Source: Intoshia linei | Taxonomy: Eukaryota > Orthonectida > Rhopaluridae | DNA length: 43,340 nucleotides | Assembly (NCBI GenBank): GCA_001642005.1 | Contig: LWCA01000183.1 | Location: 1-43,340 of the forward strand | Direction: 5' to 3' | Shown: positions 32,869-43,235 of the stretch, one piece after another | Layout of the letters: each line of letters begins with the position of its first letter | Numbering within the stretch: position 1 is the stretch's first letter | The notes under the pieces: generated by a model | What the model was told of the DNA's origin: nothing | The model's input: the letters and a program-made list of their open reading frames with translations, nothing else | Database searches by the model: none | Position numbers and translations under genes: made by a program

Positions 32869-34625
32869 CTAATGCTTACAACTTGAAATGAGTTCCTAAA
32901 TTTCAAGTAAGAAAATTAATAATTAAAATTACTAGGCAATTTTGCGTGACATCAGCGGTATCCAAATTTTTATTATTTACAAAATCTATTAAAATTTCGT
33001 TTATTTTATCAATTTGTTCTCGAAGGAAACTAGAGATTTAATTGAAATAATTAATACAAAATAAAATACGAATTTCTGTCATGAGCTTTTTCTAATAGCT
33101 GTACCATTTCCATGTGATTAATACGATAATCTTCCATTCTAAATAACAATACATTATTGTAAACAAAATTCAACTTTTTTTCTAACGATTCAATATATTC
33201 TTTTTTTTTCCGTCGTGATTCTTGAGCGGAGAGCTAATGTCAATGAAAAATGAAATAATGCGTGTACCTTATTTTTAATCTTTCGACGAACTTTTTTAAT
33301 ATTTTTTTCATCTTGTCGCGTCAAATATCTTTCATCTGGTATAGGATATCCTTCACTCATCATTGTAAGTTCTTCTTCACGTGAAAGTTTGTAAACATTT
33401 TTTTTATCCTAAATGAAAATAATTTTTATAATCAAGCGGAATACTTTTGGGATAATTAATCTACATTTATTGGATAAAATTTCCTGTAAACTAGAAACAT
33501 TTGAAATTACAATAACGTCTTTTTTGTCAATATTAGCTAATCGGTTTGATTTTGTAATTTTATCGACTTGATACTCGTCTTTCAAAAACAACGTTTCTTT
33601 ATAATTGATATGTTGTTGTTGGGTTTTAAAAATTTTTGGGGGAGAAACAGATTTAAAAAAAGCCTTAGAATTGTCTATTTTGTTTACACGTCGAATTTGG
33701 CCAGGTGAATTTTGTAGAGGTGAAACTTTGGAAATCCGTGAGATTTTGTCATTCAAATTTCCAGGCATTTTGACCTTTAAAATTTTTGGAGAAACTTGTG
33801 AATTATTATTATCTGGTGCTTTTAGAGGTTGCTTAAGCTCTATAATGTAATTACACGATGTGGGAGGTTGAATATTCTTCAATTGTACATCAACAATTTT
33901 GGATTCATCGCAATCAATTTTTTCATGCTGTAAATCAAAATATTGGCTGGGTTTGCAAGGTTTCAAATTAGTATTTGGGGAAGTAGAATGAGAAACAGAT
34001 AAATTATCATTTTCCAATTCAAATAGATTATTTGTAATATCGCCCATTTTGAAATCATCAAATAAACCGTGCCAATGAGCATCAAACGATGTAGGTTCAA
34101 AGAATCTAGATGAAATGAATTAAAGATATAAATGAATTACTTGTCATTTTTGAAATTATACAACTTTTCTTTTTGGATGGAATTATGCGATATTGGAAGA
34201 TATTGATTCCCACTAGTTTGTAAAACATTTTCACTAGAGCGAGTTAGGTGGCCATCATAAACATTGCTCCGTTTTGATTCCTGAACATTTCCTATGGGCT
34301 GAGCAACTGCATCGGACATCATTCGGTCATTCAATATGGGTCCCTGGTATTCTCTGTTATTGAGGTGCATGTAAAAATCGTCAAATATATTGTGAACTAC
34401 CTAAACCAAAGGTAGATTACTTTATCAAATCTCAATCTACGAAGATAGAGCGATAATGTACCGCGGTAGATGATAAAAATAAATAGATAATGTCAATAAC
34501 TCTGGAAATTAAGCGGATAATTTTATTCTGGATAAACGATGTACAGTTTAAAATTATGTTTCCTAAAAATAATTTTTGACTAGACTTTGGACGGAGTTTC
34601 CAAAATTAATATAGTTTACCTTCAT
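32869..34625 (-). CDS. CREB3L (CrebA): bZIP transcription factor, CrebA/CREB3-like
   Basis: CREB3-like factors activate secretory-pathway genes. Exons on the minus strand are 34625-34620, 34400-34141, 34105-33445, 33408-33268, 33233-33070, 33029-32933 and 32895-32869, giving 451 residues. The N-terminus has NIFDDFY and YQGPILNDRMMSDA, matching the CrebA pattern DPTVILNDKLISDA. The family-specific stretch before the basic region is SREEELTMMSEGYPIP (GYPIP about 329-333). The basic region (about 344-369) reads KKVRRKIKNK then LSAQESRRKKKEY, and a weakly regular zipper follows to about 425. No hydrophobic membrane segment follows the zipper; the protein ends CLELISSCKH. Vertebrate CREB3L proteins are membrane-tethered, so this would be constitutively soluble. 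The two-codon first exon begins 20 nt after a TTTTAG acceptor. Five of six introns are 34-40 nt. Confidence 0.93.
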
Positions 34626-34919
34626 GATAAGATTGTTTGTAAAACTAAAAAAATGAAACACATGTACATTATGAATACACAATCAATAGGAGGTGTAAAT
34701 TAAATTGTGATAATCGATTGTTAACTGTAACGATGTTGAGATTTTTCATAGAGCACAGAATGAAAATTTAAAAATAAAGTAGAGATTAGCAACATGTGAA
34801 CGCCAGATTTTAATAAATGTAAATTTTAATTCAAATACAGTAGTCACTGACCAAATTGTTTATTCTCAATACAAAATCATTGTCGATTGGTATAATTTCG
34901 TTCCTAAAATAATATTAAA
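34626..34919 (-). promoter_or_regulatory. HYLS1-CREB3L spacer
   Basis: Only 294 bp separate the HYLS1 stop from the CREB3L ATG on the same strand. A minus-strand AATAAA lies at 34864-34859, about 56 nt past the HYLS1 stop. A TTTTTTTAG acceptor-like site ends at 34645, 20 nt before the CREB3L ATG, and another TTTTAG ends at about 34906. The order stop, AATAAA, acceptor, ATG would suit either a compact independent promoter or a trans-spliced downstream gene. Confidence 0.4.
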
Positions 34920-37900
34920 TTATAAATCAGCAATGTAAAATACATTTCCAACAATGGCATCATGATGGATCATTTGTGCTCGCATATTCCATCGTAGGAC
35001 TTTATGTTGTGTGTCAACCGGGATTTTTTGTGATTTCCATAAGGTTTTGTAAGCGTGATATAGACTTACAGGGTCGCTTTTTTTATAGGTGGTTTGGTTG
35101 CACTTCAATACAGAAGTTTTTTTATTACGTGATAAATCTAATCTTCTAACACATGTAGTGCACGGTAGACTTCTTTTCGTGTTTTGTGATTTTTTAAGAT
35201 TTCTGCTTAAGTTGTCTAAACGTAATTCCAATTCTCCAAGTTCAACTAGATAAATATACTATTAATTCACTGACTAAGACAAAACTATTGATAAACAAAT
35301 TTGTCAATAAATATTTTATACGATTCGACAAATCTATTGTAAAAATGTGATAATACAGTATAACCTTATAAGAATAAACCTAGAGGTATAAATATACGAT
35401 AATGATTCATCATTATTCGTTAACGTGTGCTCATTTATGTATAAAAACGGCAATTTATACACGCTTGTCAGTGTATGTTATAAAAAAACCTAGATAAACT
35501 GTATAAGTTATGATTCATAACTATTTAAAATTGACGTTTTATACAGGAAAACAAATTTTATTTTGATGGCCAGTGAGAATGAATAAAATAAAATTCCGCA
35601 TAGCAGTTGTATAAAATATGTAAAAAAATGATTTGGCATCAGGTTTTCGTCAACACTCAAAACACAATATAAAACGTGGCTTAAAATTAATGTATAATGT
35701 AAATTTATAGACAAAAATATCTTAAATTACATAATTCGTAACACAATCATATTTTTTAATAAGCTCATATGGCAATTTAACCCATATCAACCAATTGAAA
35801 TATTTTTTTACTTCAACAAATACATTTTATGTATTTAATGTAAACCTATGACCCATATAAGAATAAAGACAAATATGGATAATATCCATTGGATATACAC
35901 TTCCAAGTGCCTAAAACCATTTTTGTTTTTTTAAAAATGGAAAAATAGAAATAGCTAACAATACACCCTAAAATTTTATAAAAATTTTATTTGTTAATTA
36001 ATATTCCTTACTGATATTATTGCTCATTTAAACCAATTGAATTTTAATCAACAGAGTAAATAATAACATATTTCAACTAGTTGAAGTATGGTCACTAGGG
36101 GTACTTTTTTTTGAAATTTTATGGTGCAGGGACGGATAAAGTAGCATATGACAGTTTTATGGATACACTGAAAAAAATGCTTTTGGAGAATTTTTTGGGG
36201 AGAACTTGCCATTTTAACAATTTCATAGAAAAATGTTCTACAAAAACTAAAATATAAGATGATTTTTTGTATTGCCATTTTTGATTAATAACACCACCTT
36301 TTCCGATCATGCACTTAATTTTTAAAATTTTATCACACCCCTAATAGTCACAGGTCACATTTAATAATTTCGTCTTAAATTTAAATTATAAATGTTCTTA
36401 TACATACATTCAATGACTTATACACATTGAAATGTGACTCTGTTGATTGCAAACATGACTATATGAATTAGGCCCTAATAATTAGGGTGTAAGTCAAATT
36501 TTTATATCAAAAGTACACCCACTCACATTATAAAAATTTTTTGTCTCCAATTTGCACCTAATATTGCTTTATAACTCTTTAAAAACCATGGGGCTATGCC
36601 TTTAAAGTTTTGAATAAAATATGGTTCATCGTATCTAACATTTACACATTATTTTTTTAAATTTACAAATTTGAGATCCAATTTACCAAGCCTGGTTTAG
36701 GGTGTTCATTATATTGCGATTTTAAACGGGTTTGTAACAACAAAAAAATGTATTTTTTTTGTTTTGAAAATTTAACTTAGCCGTATTATAAACTTGACAA
36801 ACCATACTTTTATTTGTTATTTCCAATTCTGTTCATCTCTGTTGTGAATTTAAAAAAATTAGAAATGAAACTGTCAGACCTGGCCGTTAATTATACAAAA
36901 TTTGAAGTGCTCGGTCCCAACGTTTTTTTAATTGTGTAATTTCGACCGGTTACTTAACGTGTGTGTACTTTTGCATTTTCGAAAAAAAATGCAAAAACCC
37001 AAATATGGATAGAGAACATATACTTTATATGCAGTAGCTAGAAAATATAGATCCAATGAGAAAATGCTAAAAAATTTCAAATTTTATCACACGTAGTGTT
37101 TAAACTTTAAACTATATTAATGACAAATGACGCTTCTCATTTTGATTCATGCAGTGCAATAATAATAGTAGAAACAGAAAAATAAAATTTTCGTATTTTT
37201 GTAGAAAAATTCATCAAATTGATCTAGTATTAATCGAACAAGATTTACTTTGATTTTATTAAACTTGAATAAAATAAAAAAAATTCTTTAAACAGTGGTA
37301 CAATTTGTTAAGTCTAGTATTATATCAGGTGGTCATAGTTGTTTATAATTAAAAATTATGATGTAAATATTTTTTGTGTGTAAACAAACAAATAAATTGA
37401 GATAATTACAGTTATTAGCAGATGTTTTGCTAAATGCCCTATACATTATAGAGTGGTTGTTATATAGAGCAGACGGGTTAATACAATAATACAATGTATT
37501 TGACGTTAAACGTAAAAAAAGTAAATCATAATTTTGATTTACTGCATTCTAACATTTATATCTGGTATATTTTCTGGATGGATTAAAAATGGCAACATTA
37601 TGAAAAAAATATACCCATTCATTAGTTATTTCATATTAAGTATTATATTTTAAAATAATCTCAATTTTACTTCATTTCATACTTATATCATTATCTTTAT
37701 ACAGCAAAACAGTAATTAATTTAAGTTTATGTAAAGTGGCCAGAAAAATACGTAATATCACTTTTAGTTTATTTGGAATACATTTTAAATAGTGTGTCCA
37801 TAAGTCAAAATGTCAAAAATAAGCACTCATAAATACCATAGATAATTTTAGTCAATATTTTACTTGTAATTTTTCACATTCTTAATAAAGTGAAGTTTTA

Positions 37901-39405
37901 ATAAATTTATATTTTATAAAAACACTTTATATATCGTTTAATTTGGATCACTTCAAATTTATTAATTAATAAAAATTAGATATTTTTTAATTATTCCAAA
38001 AAAAATTATAATTGTTAAGAGAGTTTATTAATTTATTAAGTCAATAGTGTACTAGTAGAAACTTATATATCAAACATTATATTTCATGTAGAAAATAAAT
38101 TAACATAATATATTCATTCTAGAGTGAAGTGAGTTTAACGATAGTTGCTCTATCGTTACTCTTTCAATTCAAATTTTATTTTTCTTTTGGTTTCTAAGAC
38201 ATTTCAAACAGTACTTAATTAGTACTTATAAAATCTGGACACTTTATTTTAAACGAAAATTTTTATTCGTCATCATGGATAAGTAGTTTTGGCTTCACAT
38301 TTAACACCAAATAAACTAAAATTATAGTACGTAATACGTACTACGTATTTTTTCTGGCTACTTTAGCTTAAGTAACTATACTTAAAAAATAACGTTAGGA
38401 TGATCCAATCGACTTTAATATTAAGGTTTCCCATTAGTGACTAGCCAGATAAAAAAGAAATAAATTACTCGTATCTCCTTTACAACTCAATAATAACTCG
38501 TCACAAACCAAACGACGACCTGTATTTTTATCAGTTCTATAAACCTTTCTTTTAATAGTTGAAGATGTGGTGTTTAGATCATTTAAAATTAAAGTTTCCT
38601 AAATATGTATTAAAAAAAGAATTATAATACTCACCATTGATGAAGAATTCACTCTGGAAGCTTCTAATTAAAATATTATGAAATGTTAATAATATCAGTA
38701 CTTGTAATAGTGCTTTTAGTAGATGTTGCATCATTCATATAGGTACTTGTTTGTTCTTCACTCATTGTTTCTAAAATTAAATTAGATTATTAATTTAACC
38801 TACCAATGTTTCTCAAGTTGGCAATCCCAACATGATGACATAAAATTATACAGGTGTGATAAAACATTTTGATAATCTTAGAAAAATTTTTGACATGAGG
38901 CTTATATTGGTTAAAGTATTATCCCCTTTGAATCTTTCAACTGTTTCCTTCGACTGACGAGTAAATTATTACTTCAGAGGTGGAAGTGTCAATTAATATG
39001 GATCCAAAAAATTTATTATAAATTGTCGTTTTTAATAAATTGAATAACTGGATAATTACCAGTGGATTTTAATGAACAAAATTTTGTTTAATGCTAAAAC
39101 AATTCCTGAGCAGCTGACGGTTAAATAAAGTCTGCGAACCAAATTCATAAAAATTACAATTACATATAAATTATATGTATTATATGATATAATACATACA
39201 TGTAGTTGAAATTATGACGTTGATGAATAATGTCATGAAAATTACCATTTTTCCAGGTCAATTCAGAAATTTCGTTTTTAATCATATCACACATTTGCTT
39301 ATTTACATTTGTGATACCCATACTTTGAAGCTCTTTTAAAATTTCTTCATTTGTAAATTGAAATTCATTTGTACTTTCTAAGTTTTCTTTAGAAGATTCG
39401 TACAT
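34920..39405 (-). CDS. HYLS1: HYLS1, centriolar protein for cilium formation
   Basis: HYLS1 is a core centriole protein that binds SAS-4/CPAP and is needed for cilium formation. Exons on the minus strand are 39405-39246, 38770-38702, 38663-38635, 38598-38469 and 35245-34920, giving 237 residues (human about 300). The N-terminal FTNEEILKELQSMGITNVNK matches a short motif seen in invertebrate HYLS1. Next comes STIKRKVYRTDKNTGRRL (about 99-116), like the conserved MKRKVLR segment. The HYLS1 box (about 188-221) reads PVSLYHAYKTLWKSQKIP, then LRWNMRAQM. The ATG follows a TTATAG acceptor-like site by 2 nt. A 3.2-kb intron separates exons 4 and 5. The C-terminus is less sure: a donor at AAT-GTATTT could replace the last residues, and the family's final LRWGVR repeat is absent. 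Confidence 0.88.
36098..36341. mobile_element. Probable TA-flanked MITE
   Basis: About 244 bp between TA dinucleotides. The left end is GGGGTACTTTTTTTTG and the reverse complement of the right end is GGGGTGTGATAAAATT. The ends agree in the first five bases and are then only roughly alike, so this is weaker than the other elements. Confidence 0.45.
36484..36612 (-). repeat. Inverted partial copy of the 7974-8507 MITE
   Basis: The plus strand starts TAGGGTGTAAGTC, and the reverse complement of the block carries GGCATAGCCCCATGG and AGGTGCAAATTGG, matching GCGATGCCCCAGGG and GGGTGCAAATTG in the right half of the earlier element. The other half is not found nearby. Confidence 0.65.
38771..39245 (-). 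other. 475-nt HYLS1 first intron
   Basis: GT donor (GTAATTTTC) after TWKN and TTTTAG acceptor before TMSEEQ. The choice of donor restores phase 1; the next GT downstream would not. No element was recognised inside. Confidence 0.65.
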
Positions 39406-40494
39406 TGCTATAATTGAATAAAATATGTACGCAACTGATGTAATGTAACGCAAACTATGCAAAATTGTGTATTTTACACTATCGCAATAACATTAAACGT
39501 TATTAAATTTTTTATATTGTATCATAATGTACAAATGCATTCTCCGACACAATTGAAAATGATAGCCATGGTCGCTCATCCATATTATCTTGTGAAATAA
39601 AGTTTATATTAATTAATTAATTGTAAATACATTAATGTACAATAGGGTGTTTCACATAATGGAATCTCTCTTAGCCTTAGTAAAAATTAGTCTAGTATTA
39701 TAATTACAAAAATCATATCAGCATTAAAATTTGCAAAAATTGTGGAATTGAGTTGCGCACGACGTTTAAAGTTTTTAACTTAATACAAATTTAAACATGT
39801 ATATTATAGTTTATTTTATATAATATTTCTATAATTTATACATATTTTTCATTTAGAGTGTAAATTAAACTCAATGTAAGTTTTAAATAATTAAAGTAAA
39901 ATAAGTAGTATTAAATAACAAATACAAATAATCAATATCAAATAAAAAAATAAATCTACATTTTGATGGTCGGCGATGTAAAAATTTGTCAAATGAAGTA
40001 GTTGAGTAATTGGTTATTTACGTCCAATCCGAAGGAAATAGAAGCATTCAAATTGATGTTCATCTAAATTAATTCATTAATTTCCAATTCATTTAAAAAT
40101 CAACCACAATTTTCTGTGCTATAAAAGATACCATTGAAATGTATAGTGTAGCAAAAAATATTTACATGATTATATGCAACGTCAATACAGGGGGGAAAAT
40201 AGGGTGATAAAAATGTTAAATGAACATCCGCGCTAATTTAGCGTTAATGACATATATTTTATATATTAATAATTACTTCAAGGGCAATTTCAGTCACAAA
40301 TGGATAGATATTAAGCATACTACATTAAAAATCATAAAATATCACATTTAAAGCTATCATAGTCATATATAATATAATAATTTCCCAAAGGGCCACTAGA
40401 AATATCAAGAGACTATGTAAAAATTTTTATATTTGGGGCCAAAGTAAATTATAGGGCAAATAAAAAATTTTATATATCGAATATAACGAATACA
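39406..40494. other. Intergenic upstream of HYLS1
   Basis: No gene or clear element. The 60 bp before the HYLS1 ATG remain open in frame (SVAYIFYSIIA), so a longer N-terminus is formally possible, but an acceptor-like TATAG lies just before the ATG. CAGGGGGG at about 40188 resembles a hAT end without a partner. Confidence 0.35.
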
Positions 40495-41000
40495 TCAATT
40501 CTCTTGTAGTTTTATTTAATGACTCACAAAACAGATATTCCTCCATAATGTTATCATTTATAACATATCTTGCAAACACATCAGTAGATTCGTCCAATTC
40601 TAAACTAAATTTTTAATCCTTTTACAAAGGAATTGATTTAAGTGCCCCTTTTTGTTTTTCGCCAAGTAGAAGTTCTGCAATGTTAAGAGTACAGGGTTTG
40701 ATCAACGTTTCCGATGGTATGATGCTTTTTTGTTTAGAAAACGGGTAAACAACATGATATGATGCCTCTACAATTTTGTTACATTGTGAAGAAATGATAA
40801 ATTGTCAACTGTTTTATTTAGTTCTTTTTCGAGCGATAACTTCAACACTGTCAGTGAGGTTTGAGTGTTATATATTCTTATGATTATGTAGGAGGTTTGG
40901 CTTTATGATATTCTTGCATAAAACGCCGAAAAGTAAATGCACTGAGGTTTTTCGGTTTCATCTGCATCATTACGACAGGTAAAACCAAATTCTACGTAAT
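40495..41000 (-). pseudogene. Decayed ZBED-like hAT transposase
   Basis: On the minus strand, broken frames keep the order of a ZBED5/GTF2IRD2-like hAT transposase: EFGFTCRNDADETEKPQC (the FGFT...KPQC zinc-finger lead-in, near 40990), ASYHVVYPFSKQKSIIPSE, CTLNIAELLLGEKQKGALKS, SIPL, then LELDESTDVFARYV (near 40600) and MEEYLFCESLNKTTREL. LDESTDV is a signature of this family. Stops and deletions throughout make it inactive. It probably belongs to the same element as the terminal repeat at 41089-41384. Confidence 0.8.
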
Positions 41001-41070
41001 TGTTATTTCATTGTCTTCTTTTAGACATCCTTAGAAACGGTTAAAAACTCTAATATTAAAATACATAATT

Positions 41071-41384
41071 TGTTGACCTCAAAAAAGTTGAAAATACAAA
41101 ATTAATTTGATTATTAAATGATTGTGAATAAATTCAATAAGCGTTAATTATTAACTTAACTTAATAAGTATTAACAAGATGAAATTATGTCTTATATCTA
41201 ATCTTTTTGTTGATAATAAAAATATTAATTTAGTAATTTCACTCATTTAGAATAAAAATTAATTAATGTATTAATTAATAATTCATTTTTAACTAGTTAT
41301 TTTATTAATGTAATTAAAAAAAATTGAAAATTGCTCTGTGCACCCCAAAAATTGATTATGCACCCTTGGTTTAGAACCACTGCT
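41071..41384. repeat. Repeat shared with the window's left edge, hAT-like terminus
   Basis: Bases 41089-41154 match 172-240 directly; 41164-41254 match 1-90 as reverse complement; 41334-41384 resemble about 860-928, both ending in GAACCACTG. The left copy has about 450 bp more between its parts. The segment order and orientation differ between copies, so one has undergone an inversion. Confidence 0.7.
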
Positions 41385-41802
41385 TTAGAAAGTACTCCAC
41401 AATGTAATCATTTCATTAGTAATTATCCTCAACTATTTTATTGTCATAAAAGTAATAAATCAAAAGCACTAAACGAAGATTTAATGTTTCTGGAAAACCA
41501 AAAAAAAGTTATTGGATTTATCACTGGTCTTAACACAAATGGTTGGCTGGTATACACCTAAAAAATTTAAGAATATAAAAATTATAAATGAAGGTCAAAT
41601 GGAGAGAGAAAGTGGAGTATACGATAATATACACTTTGAATATGATTTAAATACAAATATTTATAAAGGTAAGCTAAAATATAAATATATTAAAACTTTG
41701 TCATTAAACCTATGTATCAAATTCAAATTGTCCCACAGAACCTGTCACGAAATATTAGATGATGTATTTGGATATTGTGGAATGTCAACGTCCCCAATAT
41801 AG
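41385..41802 (+). CDS. Unidentified exon cluster, possible gene
   Basis: I do not recognise this. Immediately after the hAT-like terminus and a CTGCTTTAG acceptor, one frame reads STPQCNHFISNYPQLFYCHK and on to ENQKKVIGFITGLNTNGWL, then a stop. An overlapping frame reads TPKKFKNIKIINEGQMERES then GVYDNIHFEYDLNTNIYK, ending at a good GTAAGC donor (41669). After it, acceptors at 41738 (CCCACAG) or 41758 (ATATTAG) lead to short tails; the second gives DDVFGYCGMSTSPI and a stop at 41802. Joining the two frames needs a small intron between 41505 and 41577; GTTATT at 41508 to TTTAAG at 41573 keeps phase. Composition is protein-like, but it could be a decayed gene. Confidence is low. Confidence 0.35.
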
Positions 41803-41975
41803 AGAAACAAACACACCAGTTTGGAAGACATTTTAATCAATTAAAAAATTATATATATATCTACCGTCTATGTATATGTCTCCATCATTCGCCGATTCCG
41901 TTAGTCGCAAAAATTATGAATTATATTACTGTAATTCACATGTTTTGAGATATAATATATTCTAATTATTCTAAA

Positions 41976-42313
41976 CAGGGGTGTCAATTATGCGACTCGG
42001 GTGCCATTTACGGCCCCAATTAAGGAATGTGCGGCCCTCGCTATAATATTGTATTGTAATAAGTTTTTATTTTTATAACAATTTTTTACACGTATTTCTT
42101 TTTTGACAGTTTTTTCATATATTTTTCATAATTTATTTATTCATGGTAATAATTTCAACATTTGTCCATTATTATCGTTTTTATTTCATTTTATGAATTA
42201 AAATATATTATAACTGTTAGTTTTAACCTAATTTTTTGAGTAGAGATTTTTATTGTGCGGCCCGCGTAATAATTTTTTTCCCTATTTCCAACCAAATTGA
42301 GTCTGACACCCCT
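41976..42313. mobile_element. hAT-type MITE
   Basis: About 338 bp. The left end is CAGGGGTGTCAATTATGCG; the right end is TTGAGTCTGACACCCCTA, an imperfect inverted repeat. GCGGCCC motifs occur in both halves (GTGCGGCCCTCG near 42029, GTGCGGCCCGCG near 42255). No matching target duplication is visible, so the exact right boundary is uncertain. Confidence 0.7.
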
Positions 42314-42416
42314 ATTACTTGTTCTATCCATTATTTTTTGATATAAGTTAACTTCACGATTTAACACGTTTCAGTGTTGTTCTACATTAGTGATGGAACA
42401 ATACGACCTACTAGAT

Positions 42417-42674
42417 CAGGGTGCAAAACTTTTCCACCAATTCAGCCACATAGTTACTATACTAATTGATAATACGGTGCACAAAATTTCATTTGACATT
42501 GAGACATTTTGACAAACCCTTTTGAGAAAGTGGGAAAAGTTAAAAATATTAATTAAATTAAATTTTAAATTAAAAATCCCTTGAATTTATAGTAAATTTG
42601 TATATATTGCATTATGATCACATAGATTATCTACAGCCACATGCGGCCGTAAGGCCAAAATTTGTGCACCCCTG
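42417..42674. mobile_element. hAT-type MITE with near-perfect target duplication
   Basis: About 258 bp. The left end is CAGGGTGCAAAACTTTT and the reverse complement of the right end is CAGGGGTGCACAAATTTT. Flanking 8-mers TACTAGAT and TACTAAAT differ at one base. GCCACAT and GCGGCCGTAAGGCC sit near its right end. It is non-coding. Confidence 0.82.
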
Positions 42675-43235
42675 TACTAAATGCTGCAATAATTTTTAAT
42701 TTTTTTCCATTAGAAAAATTGACAGTACCGTGAAGATTTTTATCATGTAAATTAAATTTCCAAAAAATGTATAACATAGCTGACATTTATTTTGATAATA
42801 TAGAAAAAATACTGCGTCTTTCTATTAAATTTTTCGACAGTTTGTACTAATTGGATAATTAGTCCAGAAAAAAATCTCATTCCGTTAACAGAAATTTTTT
42901 ATTAATAATGTATAGATTAAAACAATGATTCCAGATTAAATCCAAAATTATATGCCTGGAGCAAATAAGATTCAAATAAAATATAGAAAAATTCAATTTG
43001 AACAAAACAAATTAAAGTTAATTTAATTAAATTTTATTGCACATTAATTGGATATTAATGCAGTTGGCAATACAACAATGGAGAATGCATTACAATTTGC
43101 GATTCTTTACTGGAATAAATTAAAATTTATTACAAATTATTCATAGAAACTCATATTTACAAATATTACTAAGATACATATTTTCTGCACTTTTTGAAAT
43201 AAATTTTTAATCGTACTTTTATACATTGGAATAAT

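Larger units (their letters stand above)
35246..38468 (-). other. 3.2-kb HYLS1 intron
   Basis: The donor follows KGDT and the acceptor TATCTAG precedes IELGELELR, phase 1 on both sides. It carries a TA-flanked MITE at 36098-36341, an inverted part-copy of the 7974-8507 element at 36484-36612 and a triple TACGTA cluster at 38328-38346. No nested gene is recognised; frames at 35508-35714 and 36048-36310 are unsupported. Confidence 0.7.
41812..43235. other. Intergenic, with two hAT MITEs
   Basis: Outside the two elements at 41976-42313 and 42417-42674 I see nothing supported. The last 500 bp before the RRM gene are A+T-rich, with no distinctive promoter motif. Confidence 0.4.

Noticed and set aside
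33605..33850. Plus-strand 81-codon open frame
   Set aside because: Antisense shadow of the CREB3L large exon.
34880..34906. EIIPIDNDFVLR as the HYLS1 C-terminus or CREB3L N-terminus
   Set aside because: No phase-compatible GT-AG join to HYLS1, no ATG, and CREB3L has a clean ATG exon at 34625; AATAAA overlaps it.
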